Origin: Paenibacillus ottowii
GTDB lineage: Bacteria > Bacillota > Bacilli > Paenibacillales > Paenibacillaceae
DNA length: 64,000 nucleotides
NCBI RefSeq assembly: GCF_006874425.1
Contig: NZ_VIJZ01000011.1
Location: forward strand, 1-64,000
Reading direction: 5' to 3'
This document shows, piece after piece, positions 54,162-63,497 of the stretch (its first letter is position 1; each line of letters starts with the position of its first letter). The notes under the pieces were generated by a model that saw only the letters and a program-made list of their open reading frames with translations, searched no databases and was not told where the DNA came from. The translations under genes were made by a program, and so were the position numbers.

Positions 54162-54612
54162 ATTTTCACCCTCTTTAAAAATTATAATTGCGATATTATT
54201 CTTTGCTCACATATTAGCAATCTATCAATCTATTATTTTTGAACAATCAAAAATACATTCACAGCGCCGCAGTATTAAGAGTACATAGATGTCTAGCGGG
54301 TGTTTCTTTTATATTAGAGCGACATCATAAAAATAATCAAGTTAAACAGTCCTTTCTAGCGCATTCCTCGTGATGATGCTGCTATTTTTTTATAGCATTA
54401 AGATCTTTTCGAGGGATACAATTATGTAGCATGTTGTTCTTAACAGTTAACTAAGAAGACTCCAAAGCCGCAGTCAAAGCGGAACTGGAGCCTTCTTTTT
54501 AACAGCACTGAAACATCTAGAGCAGAATAGGCAAATCCCAGGCCTGCTATTGGGGCAATCCTCAGTCTTGTAATTTTATATGCTGCGAATACAGCTTCAG
54601 GCTGGTACTCGT
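54162..54612. other. Non-coding gap with one large hairpin
   Basis: AT-rich upstream region of the zinc-ribbon gene. At 54455-54495 GAAG-CTCCA pairs with TGGAG-CTTC, followed by five T on the plus strand; it may also end the minus-strand sugar operon. A small direct promoter could not be fixed. No gene seen. Confidence 0.5.
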
Positions 54613-55719
54613 TTACACATCTAATGTATATAAGGGTAGATTTCCCGGTAAGGCCGCCGGGCGCTGACATGTACTCTGCATCTGATAAAAGGTCTGTTGA
54701 TCGGAAGAATCATGAAATGCCCACATCGCTTCCAGCACATGGTAGGCCAGTTCCCCGCTGGCGCGGTGGGGGCGTCCATTCCGGATTGCATAGGCCATAT
54801 CAGCAACACCGATACCTCGTGTATTCTCCTGGTAACCTGGCAGCAGCGGGACCTCGGTCCAATTTTGCTCACCTACCAGCCTAAAGCGAACTGGCCCTCC
54901 GAATGTGTTCGGGTCAGGTACCTGCAACGTGCCATGCGTACCATATACCTCGATCGGTGGCAGAGTACTTCCACCAAAGATGTCAAAGCTGGTAATCAGC
55001 GTACCAACAGCTCCCTGCTTGAAACGCAACAATCCAGCCACATGGGTCGGAATATCGACTGAGATGGTCTGGCCTCTCTTTTTCTCGCTCGTAATTGTTC
55101 TCTGATCCATCGCTTTGCTGGTCATGCCCGAAATGGCGGCAATCGGTCCCAGCAATTGCACCAGAGCCGTCAAATAATAAGGTCCCATATCAAACATCGG
55201 ACCACCACCAGCTGCATAATAAAATTCAGGATCAGGATGCCAATGTTCGTGTCCACGAATCATCATAAAAGCCGTAGCAGCTACCGGATTCCCAATGACT
55301 CCGTCTTCAATCAGTTTTAATGATGTCTGTATACCGGAACCAAAGAAGGTCTCCGGTGCGCAGCCGACAAGCAGTCCTTTTTGTTGAGCAAGATCCAAGA
55401 CTGCCTGGCCCTGCTCTCGGGTGACAGCAAGTGGCTTCTCCACATAGACATGCTTGCCAGCCTCAAGTGCTCTTAGACACACATCAGCGTGAACGCCCGG
55501 GATGGTCAAATTAATGATGAGTTCGATCTGCGGATCAGCCAAAATCTCATCTACCGTATATACGTTTGGAACGTTGAACGTTTTCGCCTGCTCCTCTGCC
55601 CGACCTTGGTCCAGATCCGCTACTGCGAACAGCTCCAGAATGTCGAAACGATGGCAATTTTCCATGTAAATTCCGCTAATTTTACCGCAACCGATGATAC
55701 CCACTTTCATTTTTTTCAT
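54613..55719 (-). CDS. Gfo/Idh/MocA-family oxidoreductase (last gene of ThuA operon)
   Basis: I start it at MKKMKVGIIGCG with GGAGAAGGGAG upstream. 368 residues. The Rossmann start VGIIGCGKISGIYMENC, the EKP motif in HVYVEKPLAVTREQG, and MFDMGPYYLTALVQLLGP (catalytic His replaced by Tyr in the GGxxxDxGxH-type site) are visible. The family oxidises or reduces a sugar hydroxyl with NAD(P). Together with ThuA and a second Gfo/Idh protein this suggests a keto-sugar route. Confidence 0.88.
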   Translation of the reverse strand: MKKMKVGIIGCGKISGIYMENCHRFDILELFAVADLDQGRAEEQAKTFNVPNVYTVDEILADPQIELIINLTIPGVHADVCLRALEAGKHVYVEKPLAVTREQGQAVLDLAQQKGLLVGCAPETFFGSGIQTSLKLIEDGVIGNPVAATAFMMIRGHEHWHPDPEFYYAAGGGPMFDMGPYYLTALVQLLGPIAAISGMTSKAMDQRTITSEKKRGQTISVDIPTHVAGLLRFKQGAVGTLITSFDIFGGSTLPPIEVYGTHGTLQVPDPNTFGGPVRFRLVGEQNWTEVPLLPGYQENTRGIGVADMAYAIRNGRPHRASGELAYHVLEAMWAFHDSSDQQTFYQMQSTCQRPAALPGNLPLYTLDV

Positions 55720-55790
55720 GCCTGAACTCCCTTCTCCTTCAGAAAAAATGGATAATGGCATTCTTTTATTGCATCGGATATCCTTTCACG

Positions 55791-56519
55791 CTACTGCTGC
55801 TGGCTGTCTGCCATCCCCGTATATGCCTCTGTCAGGGAGCTATCACGGTTGACCGCCGCCTGTTTGCCAGCTGCAGTCCACAGGAACCCGCTACGCATCA
55901 TCTCGGTCACTTGGGGTATATCTATGATATCTGCGTGATGACCTAGCGAATTGTAGAACACGCGTCCGTTCCCCCATCGTTTTGTCCATACAACAGGCAT
56001 ATCCACTGGTCCATTGGCTGAATGAGGTCCCGGAACGACTGGGAAGCGTGTGGTTGCCAGCACCTCAACCGCAGGGTCTACATGGAGGTAGTACTGCTCG
56101 CTTTTGACTTGAAAATCCTCAATGTGGTCCAGCAACGGGCTGGAGCCTCGCTTAATGTTCACCCTATATTCCACCCCGTCATTGCCGGGATGTGCAACCC
56201 ATTGCCCGCCTGTCATGAATTGCCAGTCTACGTTGTTCCGAAAGGCATCGCACATGCCACCGTGGCAGCCTGCCAGACCTACGCCGCTTTGAACTGCTGC
56301 TGATACATGATTGACTAATTCCTGCTCAATCTGGCCCATAGTCCACATGGGAACGATCAGGTCGAGGCCAAGCAGTTTCTCCGCATCCTGGTAGGCGTCA
56401 AGGCTATTAGATACCTCTACCTCGAACTGTTCTTCCTTTAAAATACGTTCAAAAATAGCTGACACCTGCTCCGGCTCATGTCCGTCCCATCCACCCCATA
56501 CAATCAGTGCCTTGCGCAT
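55791..56519 (-). CDS. ThuA-domain protein
   Basis: 242 residues from ATG (a GTG five codons earlier is also possible). KALIVWGGWDGHEPEQVSAI, LIVPMWTMGQIEQE, GVGLAGCHGGMCDAF and GRVFYNSLGHH are the conserved stretches of ThuA, a class-I glutamine-amidotransferase-like fold. ThuA acts with ThuB (Gfo/Idh) in trehalose, sucrose and maltitol use in rhizobia, where 3-keto disaccharides are intermediates. Here it is sandwiched between two Gfo/Idh genes, which fits that scheme. Confidence 0.87.
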   Translation of the reverse strand: MRKALIVWGGWDGHEPEQVSAIFERILKEEQFEVEVSNSLDAYQDAEKLLGLDLIVPMWTMGQIEQELVNHVSAAVQSGVGLAGCHGGMCDAFRNNVDWQFMTGGQWVAHPGNDGVEYRVNIKRGSSPLLDHIEDFQVKSEQYYLHVDPAVEVLATTRFPVVPGPHSANGPVDMPVVWTKRWGNGRVFYNSLGHHADIIDIPQVTEMMRSGFLWTAAGKQAAVNRDSSLTEAYTGMADSQQQ

Positions 56520-56555
56520 CTGTAATCCACTCACCTTTCGGAATGTGTTGTTAAC

Positions 56556-57728
56556 CTACATTTCTTCAATGGATACCCAACGGCGTTCCTTTATAGATCG
56601 TTCTACTGCTTCAAGCACGGCCTGGCAAGCGACCCCGTCATGAAAGTTTGGTGAAGGTTGCCGTCCTTCGGAGATAGCACTCAACATCTCTAGCATCTCG
56701 TGGGTGAAGGTATGCTCGAATCCAATTGTATGTCCTGCAGGCCACCAGGCTTCGGAATACTTGTGTGCCGGATCGGTGGCGAGCACGCGGCGGAAGCCTT
56801 GAACACCTTCCTCATCCTGTGTGAAATACACTTCCAGCTCATTCATTCGCTCAAAGTCAAACCGTACACTGCCCAGACTACCGTTGATTTCGAATGAATT
56901 TGTGCTCCGATGTCCAGCAGCAAAGCGTGTAGCTTCAAAGCTGCCCAGCGCACCTCCGGCAAAACGTGCTAGAAATAACGTGGCATCATCGACCGTTACT
57001 TCTCCCATCGGTGCATTGGCCTCGGCACTCCTTTTGGAGCTCAATCCGCTCATCTCCAAAGCCAGCGGGCGCTGTTTGATGAACGTCTCGCTCATGCCGA
57101 TGACTTCGTGAAATTCGCCAACCAGGAACCGAGCGAGATCAATCAAATGGGCCCCAAGATCGCCATGAGAGCCAGAACCGGCCACTTCTTTTTGCAACCG
57201 CCATACCAGCGGGAAGGATGGGTCCATGATCCAATCCTGAAGGAAAAAGGCACGAAAATGATAAATCTTGCCTAGGCGGCCGCTTCCGACTAGCTGTTTC
57301 GCCAGTTGGACAGCCGGAGAAAAGCGATAATTGAAGCCAATCATATGACTGACCCCTGCTTTCTCTGCTGCCTCCAGCATGTCACGGGAATCTGCCAGGG
57401 AAAGCGCAAGCGGCTTCTCACAAAACAGATGCTTGCCATGGAGGGCAGCTTCCATGACAATTTCCTTATGGGCATTACTCGGGGCGTTAATGTCAATAAG
57501 ATCAATATCGTTACGTTTCACTAGATCACGCCAATTCGTAACACTCTCGCTCCAGCCGAACTGGTGAGCAGCTGCTTGAACCCCCTGCTCGTTACGTCCA
57601 CAGATGACGGACATCTCTGGCTGCAGCGGGGCGTCTGGGAAGAACATGGGTAGACTACGATAAGCGTTGCTGTGAGCCTTGCCCATAAATTTGTAGCCAA
57701 CCATTCCAATACGAAGACGCTTAGACAT
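56556..57728 (-). CDS. Gfo/Idh/MocA-family oxidoreductase (ThuB-like)
   Basis: 390 residues; AAGGAGG before ATG. MVGYKFMGKAHSNAYR is the nucleotide-binding start, HLFCEKPLALSLADSRDM the EKP motif, and GSGSHGDLGAHLIDLARFLV carries the catalytic His. Residues after 300 (WWPAGHTIGFEHTFTHEMLE) are typical of the sugar dehydrogenase branch near ThuB. It is the first structural gene after lacI (53 bp) and 21 bp before thuA. Confidence 0.9.
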   Translation of the reverse strand: MSKRLRIGMVGYKFMGKAHSNAYRSLPMFFPDAPLQPEMSVICGRNEQGVQAAAHQFGWSESVTNWRDLVKRNDIDLIDINAPSNAHKEIVMEAALHGKHLFCEKPLALSLADSRDMLEAAEKAGVSHMIGFNYRFSPAVQLAKQLVGSGRLGKIYHFRAFFLQDWIMDPSFPLVWRLQKEVAGSGSHGDLGAHLIDLARFLVGEFHEVIGMSETFIKQRPLALEMSGLSSKRSAEANAPMGEVTVDDATLFLARFAGGALGSFEATRFAAGHRSTNSFEINGSLGSVRFDFERMNELEVYFTQDEEGVQGFRRVLATDPAHKYSEAWWPAGHTIGFEHTFTHEMLEMLSAISEGRQPSPNFHDGVACQAVLEAVERSIKERRWVSIEEM

Positions 57729-57781
57729 GTCGTGATCCTCCTTATGGGTATGAGTTTCAACGAATTTATTGATGTATGCTG

Positions 57782-58837
57782 TTATTGACGAATGGATGAC
57801 GCCCTAACAATTAGCGCTGTGGACAGGAGTTCTCTGATCGGATCGCTCCCCGTCAGTTCCAATGCCGGAATAAGATCCTGAGAACCTGGTATAAGCTTCG
57901 AGGCTGCAAGCTCCCCCATCTCATAAAAAGGTACGCGGACACTGCTTAGCGGCGGAACAGCCATCTCAGCTGCATCCGAATCGTCATAGCCCACAAACGC
58001 TGGGAATTGCTCAACTGCCAGCCCGCGTTCACGGAGACCTTGCATTACACCGAGGGCCATCCGGTCGTTCGCTGCAAATACGGCATCAATATTATCTAAT
58101 TTATCTAGAATTGTAGCCGACGCTTCGAGCCCGCTTCGGCGACTGTAGTTCCCTTCCAGAACCAACTCGTGGTCATATTCAATATCAGCCTCCTGAAGCG
58201 CGATGAGATAACCCTTCAATCGCTCAGTACTGTTGGAATAGATATCCGGACCGTTGAGAAAGGCTATCCGCTTGCATCCCTGCTCAATGAGGTGACTTAC
58301 AGCCACCCGGCTTCCTTCTACATGGTCTGCATCCACTTCACAGAACGACTGTCCTTCAAAATGGTGATTCATGACACAGAACGGCCGCCCCTCTTCCTGA
58401 AGTTTCCTCAGAGCCTCCACCTCATCGTGGTCATCTTTTGCTCCAAGAATGATACAACTGTCGACCCTTTGCTGGCGGAAAAGACTGCTGTAGTCTATCC
58501 GTTCCCCTGGCTTTCGGAACAATAATAGCAGATCAAGCCCGCTGTCTCTGGCCTTGTTGCCGATGCCGCTCAGCATCTCGGAGAAAAAATAGGCAGAGAA
58601 CAGGTGCGCCTTCGGGACATAAGGCATAACCACACCAAGATGGCCGCTTTTGCTTCGGGCAAAGTTGCGGGCCAATGCACTGGGAACATATCCAAGTTGA
58701 TTGGCAACGTCCAGGACCCTTTTTCGCGTATCTTCCTTGATCGGACCGGTCGCGTTCAATACCCGAGACACCGTCGCTTCGGACACGCCAGCGAGTTCTG
58801 CTACTTCCTTGCGCGAAACGATATCGCTCACCTCCAA
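57782..58837 (-). CDS. LacI-family repressor of the ThuA/Gfo-Idh operon
   Basis: About 351 residues. The HTH VSRKEVAELAGVSEATVSRV and hinge LGYVPSALARNFARSKSG are clear, followed by a periplasmic-binding-type sugar domain (VVMPYVPKAHLFSAYFFSEM, DAVFAANDRMALGVMQGLRE). The start is unsure: the frame begins at TTG or GTG around a GGAGGTGAG. A perfect palindrome 8 bp upstream suggests autoregulation. The inducer should be a sugar or keto-sugar handled by the operon. Confidence 0.9.
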   Translation of the reverse strand: MEVSDIVSRKEVAELAGVSEATVSRVLNATGPIKEDTRKRVLDVANQLGYVPSALARNFARSKSGHLGVVMPYVPKAHLFSAYFFSEMLSGIGNKARDSGLDLLLLFRKPGERIDYSSLFRQQRVDSCIILGAKDDHDEVEALRKLQEEGRPFCVMNHHFEGQSFCEVDADHVEGSRVAVSHLIEQGCKRIAFLNGPDIYSNSTERLKGYLIALQEADIEYDHELVLEGNYSRRSGLEASATILDKLDNIDAVFAANDRMALGVMQGLRERGLAVEQFPAFVGYDDSDAAEMAVPPLSSVRVPFYEMGELAASKLIPGSQDLIPALELTGSDPIRELLSTALIVRASSIRQ

Positions 58838-58844
58838 TCATTTT

Positions 58845-58860
58845 ATGTACGCGCGTACAT
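58845..58860 (-). promoter_or_regulatory. LacI operator (perfect 16-bp palindrome)
   Basis: ATGTACGCGCGTACAT, with the central CG typical of LacI-family sites, directly upstream of the lacI gene. Confidence 0.85.
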
Positions 58861-59027
58861 TTTCTCATGCAACCCTACCTCTGTCAATCCCGGAAAAGCG
58901 TGTTACATTGAAGTTTAAGCTCTTTTTTTCTAGGTATTACGCTAAAGCTATAACACTTCAATAAAACAGCGACAGTCTTAAGACATTATTTTATCGTCCA
59001 TAACTGCCACCGTTTTCGAATTCTCCT

Positions 59028-59885
59028 CTAAGGCCTGAGCAAGCTGATTATTCCTACTCCTATCATCAGCACTGTAATTCCCACAAGTATAGCTATCCAC
59101 CCCTGAGGACTTTTCTTTTCCTTAACTATTAAAATGCTACCGATACAAGCAATCGCAATACTTGCTTGAGAGATCGGAAAACTAGCCGCCGTGCTGATCA
59201 GACCGTTGGAAATAAGCAGTGCTAGATTGGCAATGCTCCAGACCAATCCTGTAGACAAATTGCGAAGCACTGGAGAGATTCGCTGCCGATGCTTGCCTTT
59301 CACATTTATAACCAGTGCCGTGCATATCATCCCGAGCGATTGCGGTAGAATGACGGACAGTCCAGTGGTATGAAAGTACTGATTAATGAATACATAACTA
59401 CTTAACGCTAACCCAGAGCAAACCAGCATCAAGATAATGGGTACTGAAATGGGCTTAGATAGCCCAGCAGACTTGGCCTGATAGCTGGTTAATAGAACTC
59501 CCGCCAATATACATAGAAGAGAACCAACACCCTTCACATATTGATATCCTGTTATCCATTCACCCAAGATCAGTGTGGCAAATAGCGTCGTCCCTATCAA
59601 CTGTAGACTGCAAATGACAGGAATGGTGATGGATACGTCCACTTTTTGAAAATAATAAAAATGGAGCAATTGTCCAGTGGTCCAGAAAATACCGAATATA
59701 AAACTTACCACAAAAGGAACCAGTGCTATTGAGGCTGGGTGAATGATATACAAGCCCAGGGAAATCAAAACAGCACCAATAACGGTACCTGTCAGTTGTT
59801 CCCAGGGACTGGCTTTAGTCATATGCGCCAAAATCGGCATGACTCCCCAACCGATGGCTGGAATAAAAGCAATTATAAAATCCAC
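59028..59885 (-). CDS. glcU: GRP-family sugar uptake protein (GlcU/RbsU-like)
   Basis: I start it at GTG 59885 (VDFIIAFIPAIGWGVMPILA) with GGGAGGAG nine bases before; the upstream frame is non-coding. 285 residues, about ten TM helices in two EamA-like halves. ASPWEQLTGTVIGAVLISLG, FWTTGQLLHFYYFQKVDVSI and GLISTAASFPISQAS are family features. The members import glucose or ribose with H+. A cre-like site lies about 90 bp upstream. Confidence 0.85.
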   Translation of the reverse strand: MDFIIAFIPAIGWGVMPILAHMTKASPWEQLTGTVIGAVLISLGLYIIHPASIALVPFVVSFIFGIFWTTGQLLHFYYFQKVDVSITIPVICSLQLIGTTLFATLILGEWITGYQYVKGVGSLLCILAGVLLTSYQAKSAGLSKPISVPIILMLVCSGLALSSYVFINQYFHTTGLSVILPQSLGMICTALVINVKGKHRQRISPVLRNLSTGLVWSIANLALLISNGLISTAASFPISQASIAIACIGSILIVKEKKSPQGWIAILVGITVLMIGVGIISLLRP

Positions 59886-59971
59886 GCACGGTTTCTCCTC
59901 CCGTAAAGGTAGTCTTTTTACATTCGTTAAAAATACCATGCAGGAAAAAAACAACAATTTTACAATAGCAA

Positions 59972-59985
59972 AAAAAACGCTTTCA
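59972..59985 (-). promoter_or_regulatory. cre-like CcpA site upstream of glcU
   Basis: TGAAAGCGTTTTTT on the minus strand fits the TGWAARCGYTWNCW consensus at 13 of 14 positions. Confidence 0.6.
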
Positions 59986-60002
59986 TATACTGAGATTAAC
60001 AC

Positions 60003-60303
60003 AGATTAATATAGTAAAATCAAAGAAAATGACCCCTATATCCGCTGGGAGATGTACACATCATATTTTTAAAGCTTCGTTAAAAAGAAGAGCTTTCTTC
60101 CAATCACAACCTTCCCGTACTTTCCCCAATATAAAATCTATGTTTGTTAATTGATCAGTATAGTATAAGTCAAGAATGATAAATATCTAGAAAAAAGATA
60201 GAATCTAACTAAAACTTTTTTAAAAGGTTTCTTTGTTTTCCCCATATTTCACTTAAAAAAAGTAATGTATTTTCTATCACTGGCTTTGTTATGCTGAGTT
60301 CAA
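60003..60303. other. Upstream region of the alpha-galactosidase gene
   Basis: AT-rich, no supported gene. A TTAAAAAGAAGAGC hairpin-like stretch (about 60073-60096) and the promoter should lie here. Confidence 0.4.
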
Positions 60304-60317
60304 TAATAACGCTTTCA
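60304..60317 (-). promoter_or_regulatory. cre-like CcpA site before the alpha-galactosidase
   Basis: Read on the minus strand TGAAAGCGTTATTA fits the cre consensus at 13 of 14 positions. It lies 33 bp before the chosen start, a position suited to catabolite repression by roadblock. Confidence 0.6.
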
Positions 60318-60350
60318 ACAGGGTTTTATATTTTGAAAGGGGCTATGTAC

Positions 60351-62585
60351 ATGGCTAGTATACAAGTTAACCCAAAAGAACGTACATTTCACTTAACGAA
60401 CAAATATTGCAGTTATCTTTTCCGTGTCATGGAGAACGGACAATTGGAGCATTTATATTATGGCAAAAAAATAGAGTACCTTGGTCAATATGACCGTTTT
60501 ATTGAACGAAGCTACCGCTCCGTGTCTGTCGGTGAGTTTGACGGCGACTTGGTCACATCATTGGAAAGCATTAAGCAGGAGTTTCCTTCTTCAGGAAGTG
60601 GAGATTTTAGAGAACCAGCCGTTGAGATCATACAGGAGGACGGTTCTCATGTAATGGAGTTCATCTTTGACCGTTATGAAGTCATCACAGGGAAACCTAA
60701 AATCCCCCATCTCCCTGCTACGTTTTGTAAGGAAGCAGATGAAGCAGAGACACTCCTGATCACGCTGACCGATTCCCTTACAGGAGCGGTTGCCGTGCTT
60801 GCTTACATCATCTTTAGCGAACTTCCTGTAATCACGAGATCCGTATCCATCACGAATTCCGGAAATAGTATTCTGAAAGTCAACCGTCTCATGAGCATGA
60901 GCCTTGATCTTCCAGACTCTGAATATGAGATTATTCATTTGTCTGGGGCATGGGGCAGGGAACGACATGTAGAACGTACACCACTCAGACCAGGCGTTCA
61001 GTCCATTGGGAGCACACGGGGAATTAGTAGCCATATTCATAATCCATTCCTTGCGCTTGCCAAACGAGGGTCTCAGGAACACCATGGAGAAGTTTATGCA
61101 GTTAATCTCGTCTACAGTGGGAACTTTCTTGCCCAGGCAGAAGTGGACAGCTATTCAACGACTCGACTGTGCCTCGGTATTCATCCTGAAAAATTTTGCT
61201 GGACTCTGAAGCCTGGAGAATGTTTTTATTCGCCTGAAGCAGTTATGGTCTATTCACAGAGCGGTTTGAACGGCATGAGCCAGGCATTCCATCGCCTGTA
61301 CAATAAACACTTAATTCGTAGTAGCTGGGCCGACCGAGAAAGACCTGTATTGATCAATAACTGGGAGGGAACCTACTTTGATTTTACCGAGCAGAAAATA
61401 GTGGATATGGCTAAAAAAGCAAGTGAACTAGGGATTGAACTCTTTGTCTTAGATGACGGTTGGTTCGGCCAAAGAAATAATGATACCACCTCGCTCGGTG
61501 ACTGGTTTGAAAACCGCGAAAAGCTACCGAACGGAATCTCGAATTTGGCAAAGAAAATCAATGAGCTCGGTATGAAATTCGGCCTTTGGTTCGAACCGGA
61601 AATGGTTAACTCCGATTCTCATATTATGAAACAACATCCGGACTGGGTTGTGGGAACACCCGGTCGCAAGCGCAAGCATGGACGACATCAGTTTGTTCTT
61701 GATTATTCCCAGCCACCTGTTGTGGATTACCTGTTCAAGCTAATGGATGACGTGCTCTCCTCTGCTCGAATCGAATACGTAAAATGGGATATGAATCGCT
61801 GCATTTCAGAAGCTTATTCATTATCTTTAGGTAAGGACAGACAGGGCGAGTTTTTCCACCGTTATGTCTTAGGCGTGTATGCTTTGTATGAGAAGCTGAT
61901 TACCAAACACCCTGATATTTTGTTTGAGTCCTGTGCTTCCGGTGGGGGACGGTTTGACCCAGGAATGCTTTATTATGCTCCGCAAACATGGACGAGCGAC
62001 GATAGCGAAGCTATTGAACGTCTCAAGATTCAGTATGGCACTTCCATGGCCTATCCGCTTAGCAGTATGGGTGCTCATGTGTCAACCATTCCGAACCACC
62101 AGGTAGGCAGAACCGCACCGCTGCAAACCAGATCAAATGTCGCCTACTTCGGTGTATTCGGTTATGAACTTGACCCATTGGCTTTGACCGAGGAAGAATG
62201 CGGTATTATCAAAAAGCAGATACAAGTATATAAACGCCACCGTCGATTAATTACCCAGGGAACGTTTTACCGTCTGCAGAGTCCTTTTGAAAAAAATGAG
62301 ACAGCTTGGATGACCATTGATGCAGAGCGTGAGCATGCTCTCGTCGGCTGGTACCAGGTGCTGTCGCGTCCCAATGCGGCTTATGAACGGTTAAAGCTTA
62401 TCGGACTGGACGAAATGGCAGTATATTTCGTGGAAGAACTGGGTCAACGTTTTACAGGCAGCGAGTTAATGAACATCGGACTTATACTCACTCCCCCTTG
62501 TAAGGCCGACCTGGATTTTAATATTGCGGAGAAATACGATTTCTCATCTCAATTATTTACTTTAACCAAGGAGACTTCCTCATGA
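60351..62585 (+). CDS. Alpha-galactosidase, GH36
   Basis: I start it at MASIQVNPKERT, eight bases after GAAAGGGG. 744 residues. The N-terminal beta-supersandwich precedes the TIM barrel with ELFVLDDGWFGQRNNDTTSL, GLWFEPEMVNSDS, the nucleophile Asp in YVKWDMNRCI, ESCASGGGRFDPGM and the acid/base Asp in TWTSDDSEAIERLKIQYG. It hydrolyses alpha-1,6-galactosides (melibiose, raffinose) in the cytoplasm, as no signal peptide is present. It probably works with the neighbouring sugar genes under CcpA control. Confidence 0.93.
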   Translation: MASIQVNPKERTFHLTNKYCSYLFRVMENGQLEHLYYGKKIEYLGQYDRFIERSYRSVSVGEFDGDLVTSLESIKQEFPSSGSGDFREPAVEIIQEDGSHVMEFIFDRYEVITGKPKIPHLPATFCKEADEAETLLITLTDSLTGAVAVLAYIIFSELPVITRSVSITNSGNSILKVNRLMSMSLDLPDSEYEIIHLSGAWGRERHVERTPLRPGVQSIGSTRGISSHIHNPFLALAKRGSQEHHGEVYAVNLVYSGNFLAQAEVDSYSTTRLCLGIHPEKFCWTLKPGECFYSPEAVMVYSQSGLNGMSQAFHRLYNKHLIRSSWADRERPVLINNWEGTYFDFTEQKIVDMAKKASELGIELFVLDDGWFGQRNNDTTSLGDWFENREKLPNGISNLAKKINELGMKFGLWFEPEMVNSDSHIMKQHPDWVVGTPGRKRKHGRHQFVLDYSQPPVVDYLFKLMDDVLSSARIEYVKWDMNRCISEAYSLSLGKDRQGEFFHRYVLGVYALYEKLITKHPDILFESCASGGGRFDPGMLYYAPQTWTSDDSEAIERLKIQYGTSMAYPLSSMGAHVSTIPNHQVGRTAPLQTRSNVAYFGVFGYELDPLALTEEECGIIKKQIQVYKRHRRLITQGTFYRLQSPFEKNETAWMTIDAEREHALVGWYQVLSRPNAAYERLKLIGLDEMAVYFVEELGQRFTGSELMNIGLILTPPCKADLDFNIAEKYDFSSQLFTLTKETSS

Positions 62586-62657
62586 TTGAGATATAAGTTT
62601 CAATAGGGGATAGACTTTAGTTAGAACGCTATGATTGGTGTTATTGATCTTAAATAC

Positions 62658-62712
62658 GTCATACTGGGTAAAATCATTTTCGTATAAATTCGATGATTTT
62701 ACCTGGTATGAC
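62658..62712. repeat. 20-bp inverted repeat after the alpha-galactosidase
   Basis: GTCATACTGGGTAAAATCAT pairs with ATGATTTTACCTGGTATGAC (18 of 20), loop 15 nt. No T-run follows. It may be a terminator, an operator or the end of a small element. Confidence 0.55.
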
Positions 62713-62763
62713 TCTCTGAAAATAAAGTATCCCATCAATTCAATCTCCACAGCTAAGAAAGAA

Positions 62764-63036
62764 TTAGATCATAGGCCTGTTCTTCTCTCCAACTCCTCTG
62801 CTGACTGCATGCCTAATCGCGCAATATACAGTGCTGTCTGGGTAGACATTATGTCCAGTAATAGAAGACAACTTAATGATGTGTCCCGATTTCTGTTCTC
62901 GCATCACAGGCAAATCAGCCGAAATTCCATACAAAATCCCTCTGCTGTTCATATCAATCATCATATTCCATTCATCCATTTTCTCTCGCCCAACTATTCG
63001 AATCAGACCATTGAGATCTCTAATCTCAAATCGCAT
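62764..63036 (-). pseudogene. Relic of a short-chain dehydrogenase
   Basis: On the minus strand WNMMIDMNSRGILYGISADL, PVMREQKSGHIIKLSSITGH and VYPDSTVYCAIRHAV reproduce the SDR middle (IDvNikGvlyg, SGhIinlSSxaG, YcatKhAv). The YxxxK lysine has become Arg, the N-terminal cofactor half is missing, and the end SRGVGEKNRPMI breaks off. A plus-strand frame across the same bases is therefore spurious here. Confidence 0.65.
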
Positions 63037-63057
63037 TTGCCTAGGTTCAAGCGTGTA

Positions 63058-63318
63058 CTACATTCGCATGATGACCCCCATGTCTGGTGGGCAGGATTTA
63101 GCGACAACGGCAGTGGTCATAATTGGACCAATGTGTTGGATGGGGAAGTAACTTACGATCCGACCGGGGCGGTGGAAGTCAGCGGACAATGGTATGATGT
63201 ACCCCGTGGAACGAACAGGGACAGCGGTATCTTGGGCTTTTCTATACGACTTGGTGATCTCGTCAAAACATACCAAAGCAGTGGATTTGGCGCGAATATT
63301 TTGAGAAAAATATCATAG
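63058..63318 (+). pseudogene. 3' fragment of an unidentified, probably secreted carbohydrate-related protein
   Basis: The plus-strand frame reads WWAGFSDNGSGHNWTNVLDG, GAVEVSGQWYDVPRGTNRDS and VKTYQSSGFGANILRKIS, stop. Rich in Gly, Asn, Trp and Tyr like a beta-sandwich module. The codons upstream belong to the antisense SDR relic, so the true N-terminus is lost. Family not recognised. Confidence 0.35.
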
Positions 63319-63408
63319 TATGAACGAAAAACCTCTCCCACCGGTCGAGATGGCTGAGCAAATCAGCATGCTTTTGGACCGGAAATGGTGATTCCGGCGC
63401 TCCAAAAT

Positions 63409-63438
63409 AGAGTAGCAGACTTATCTATCTGCTACTCT
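63409..63438 (-). terminator. Terminator of the last Gfo/Idh gene
   Basis: AGAGTAGCAGA-N8-TCTGCTACTCT, perfect 11-bp stem; ATTTTGG follows on the minus strand. Confidence 0.8.
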
Positions 63439-63497
63439 CACATTCATGAGTCAAAAGCAGCTTAAGCGGGTTGCTTCCTCAATTTCAGCTAAAAGTA

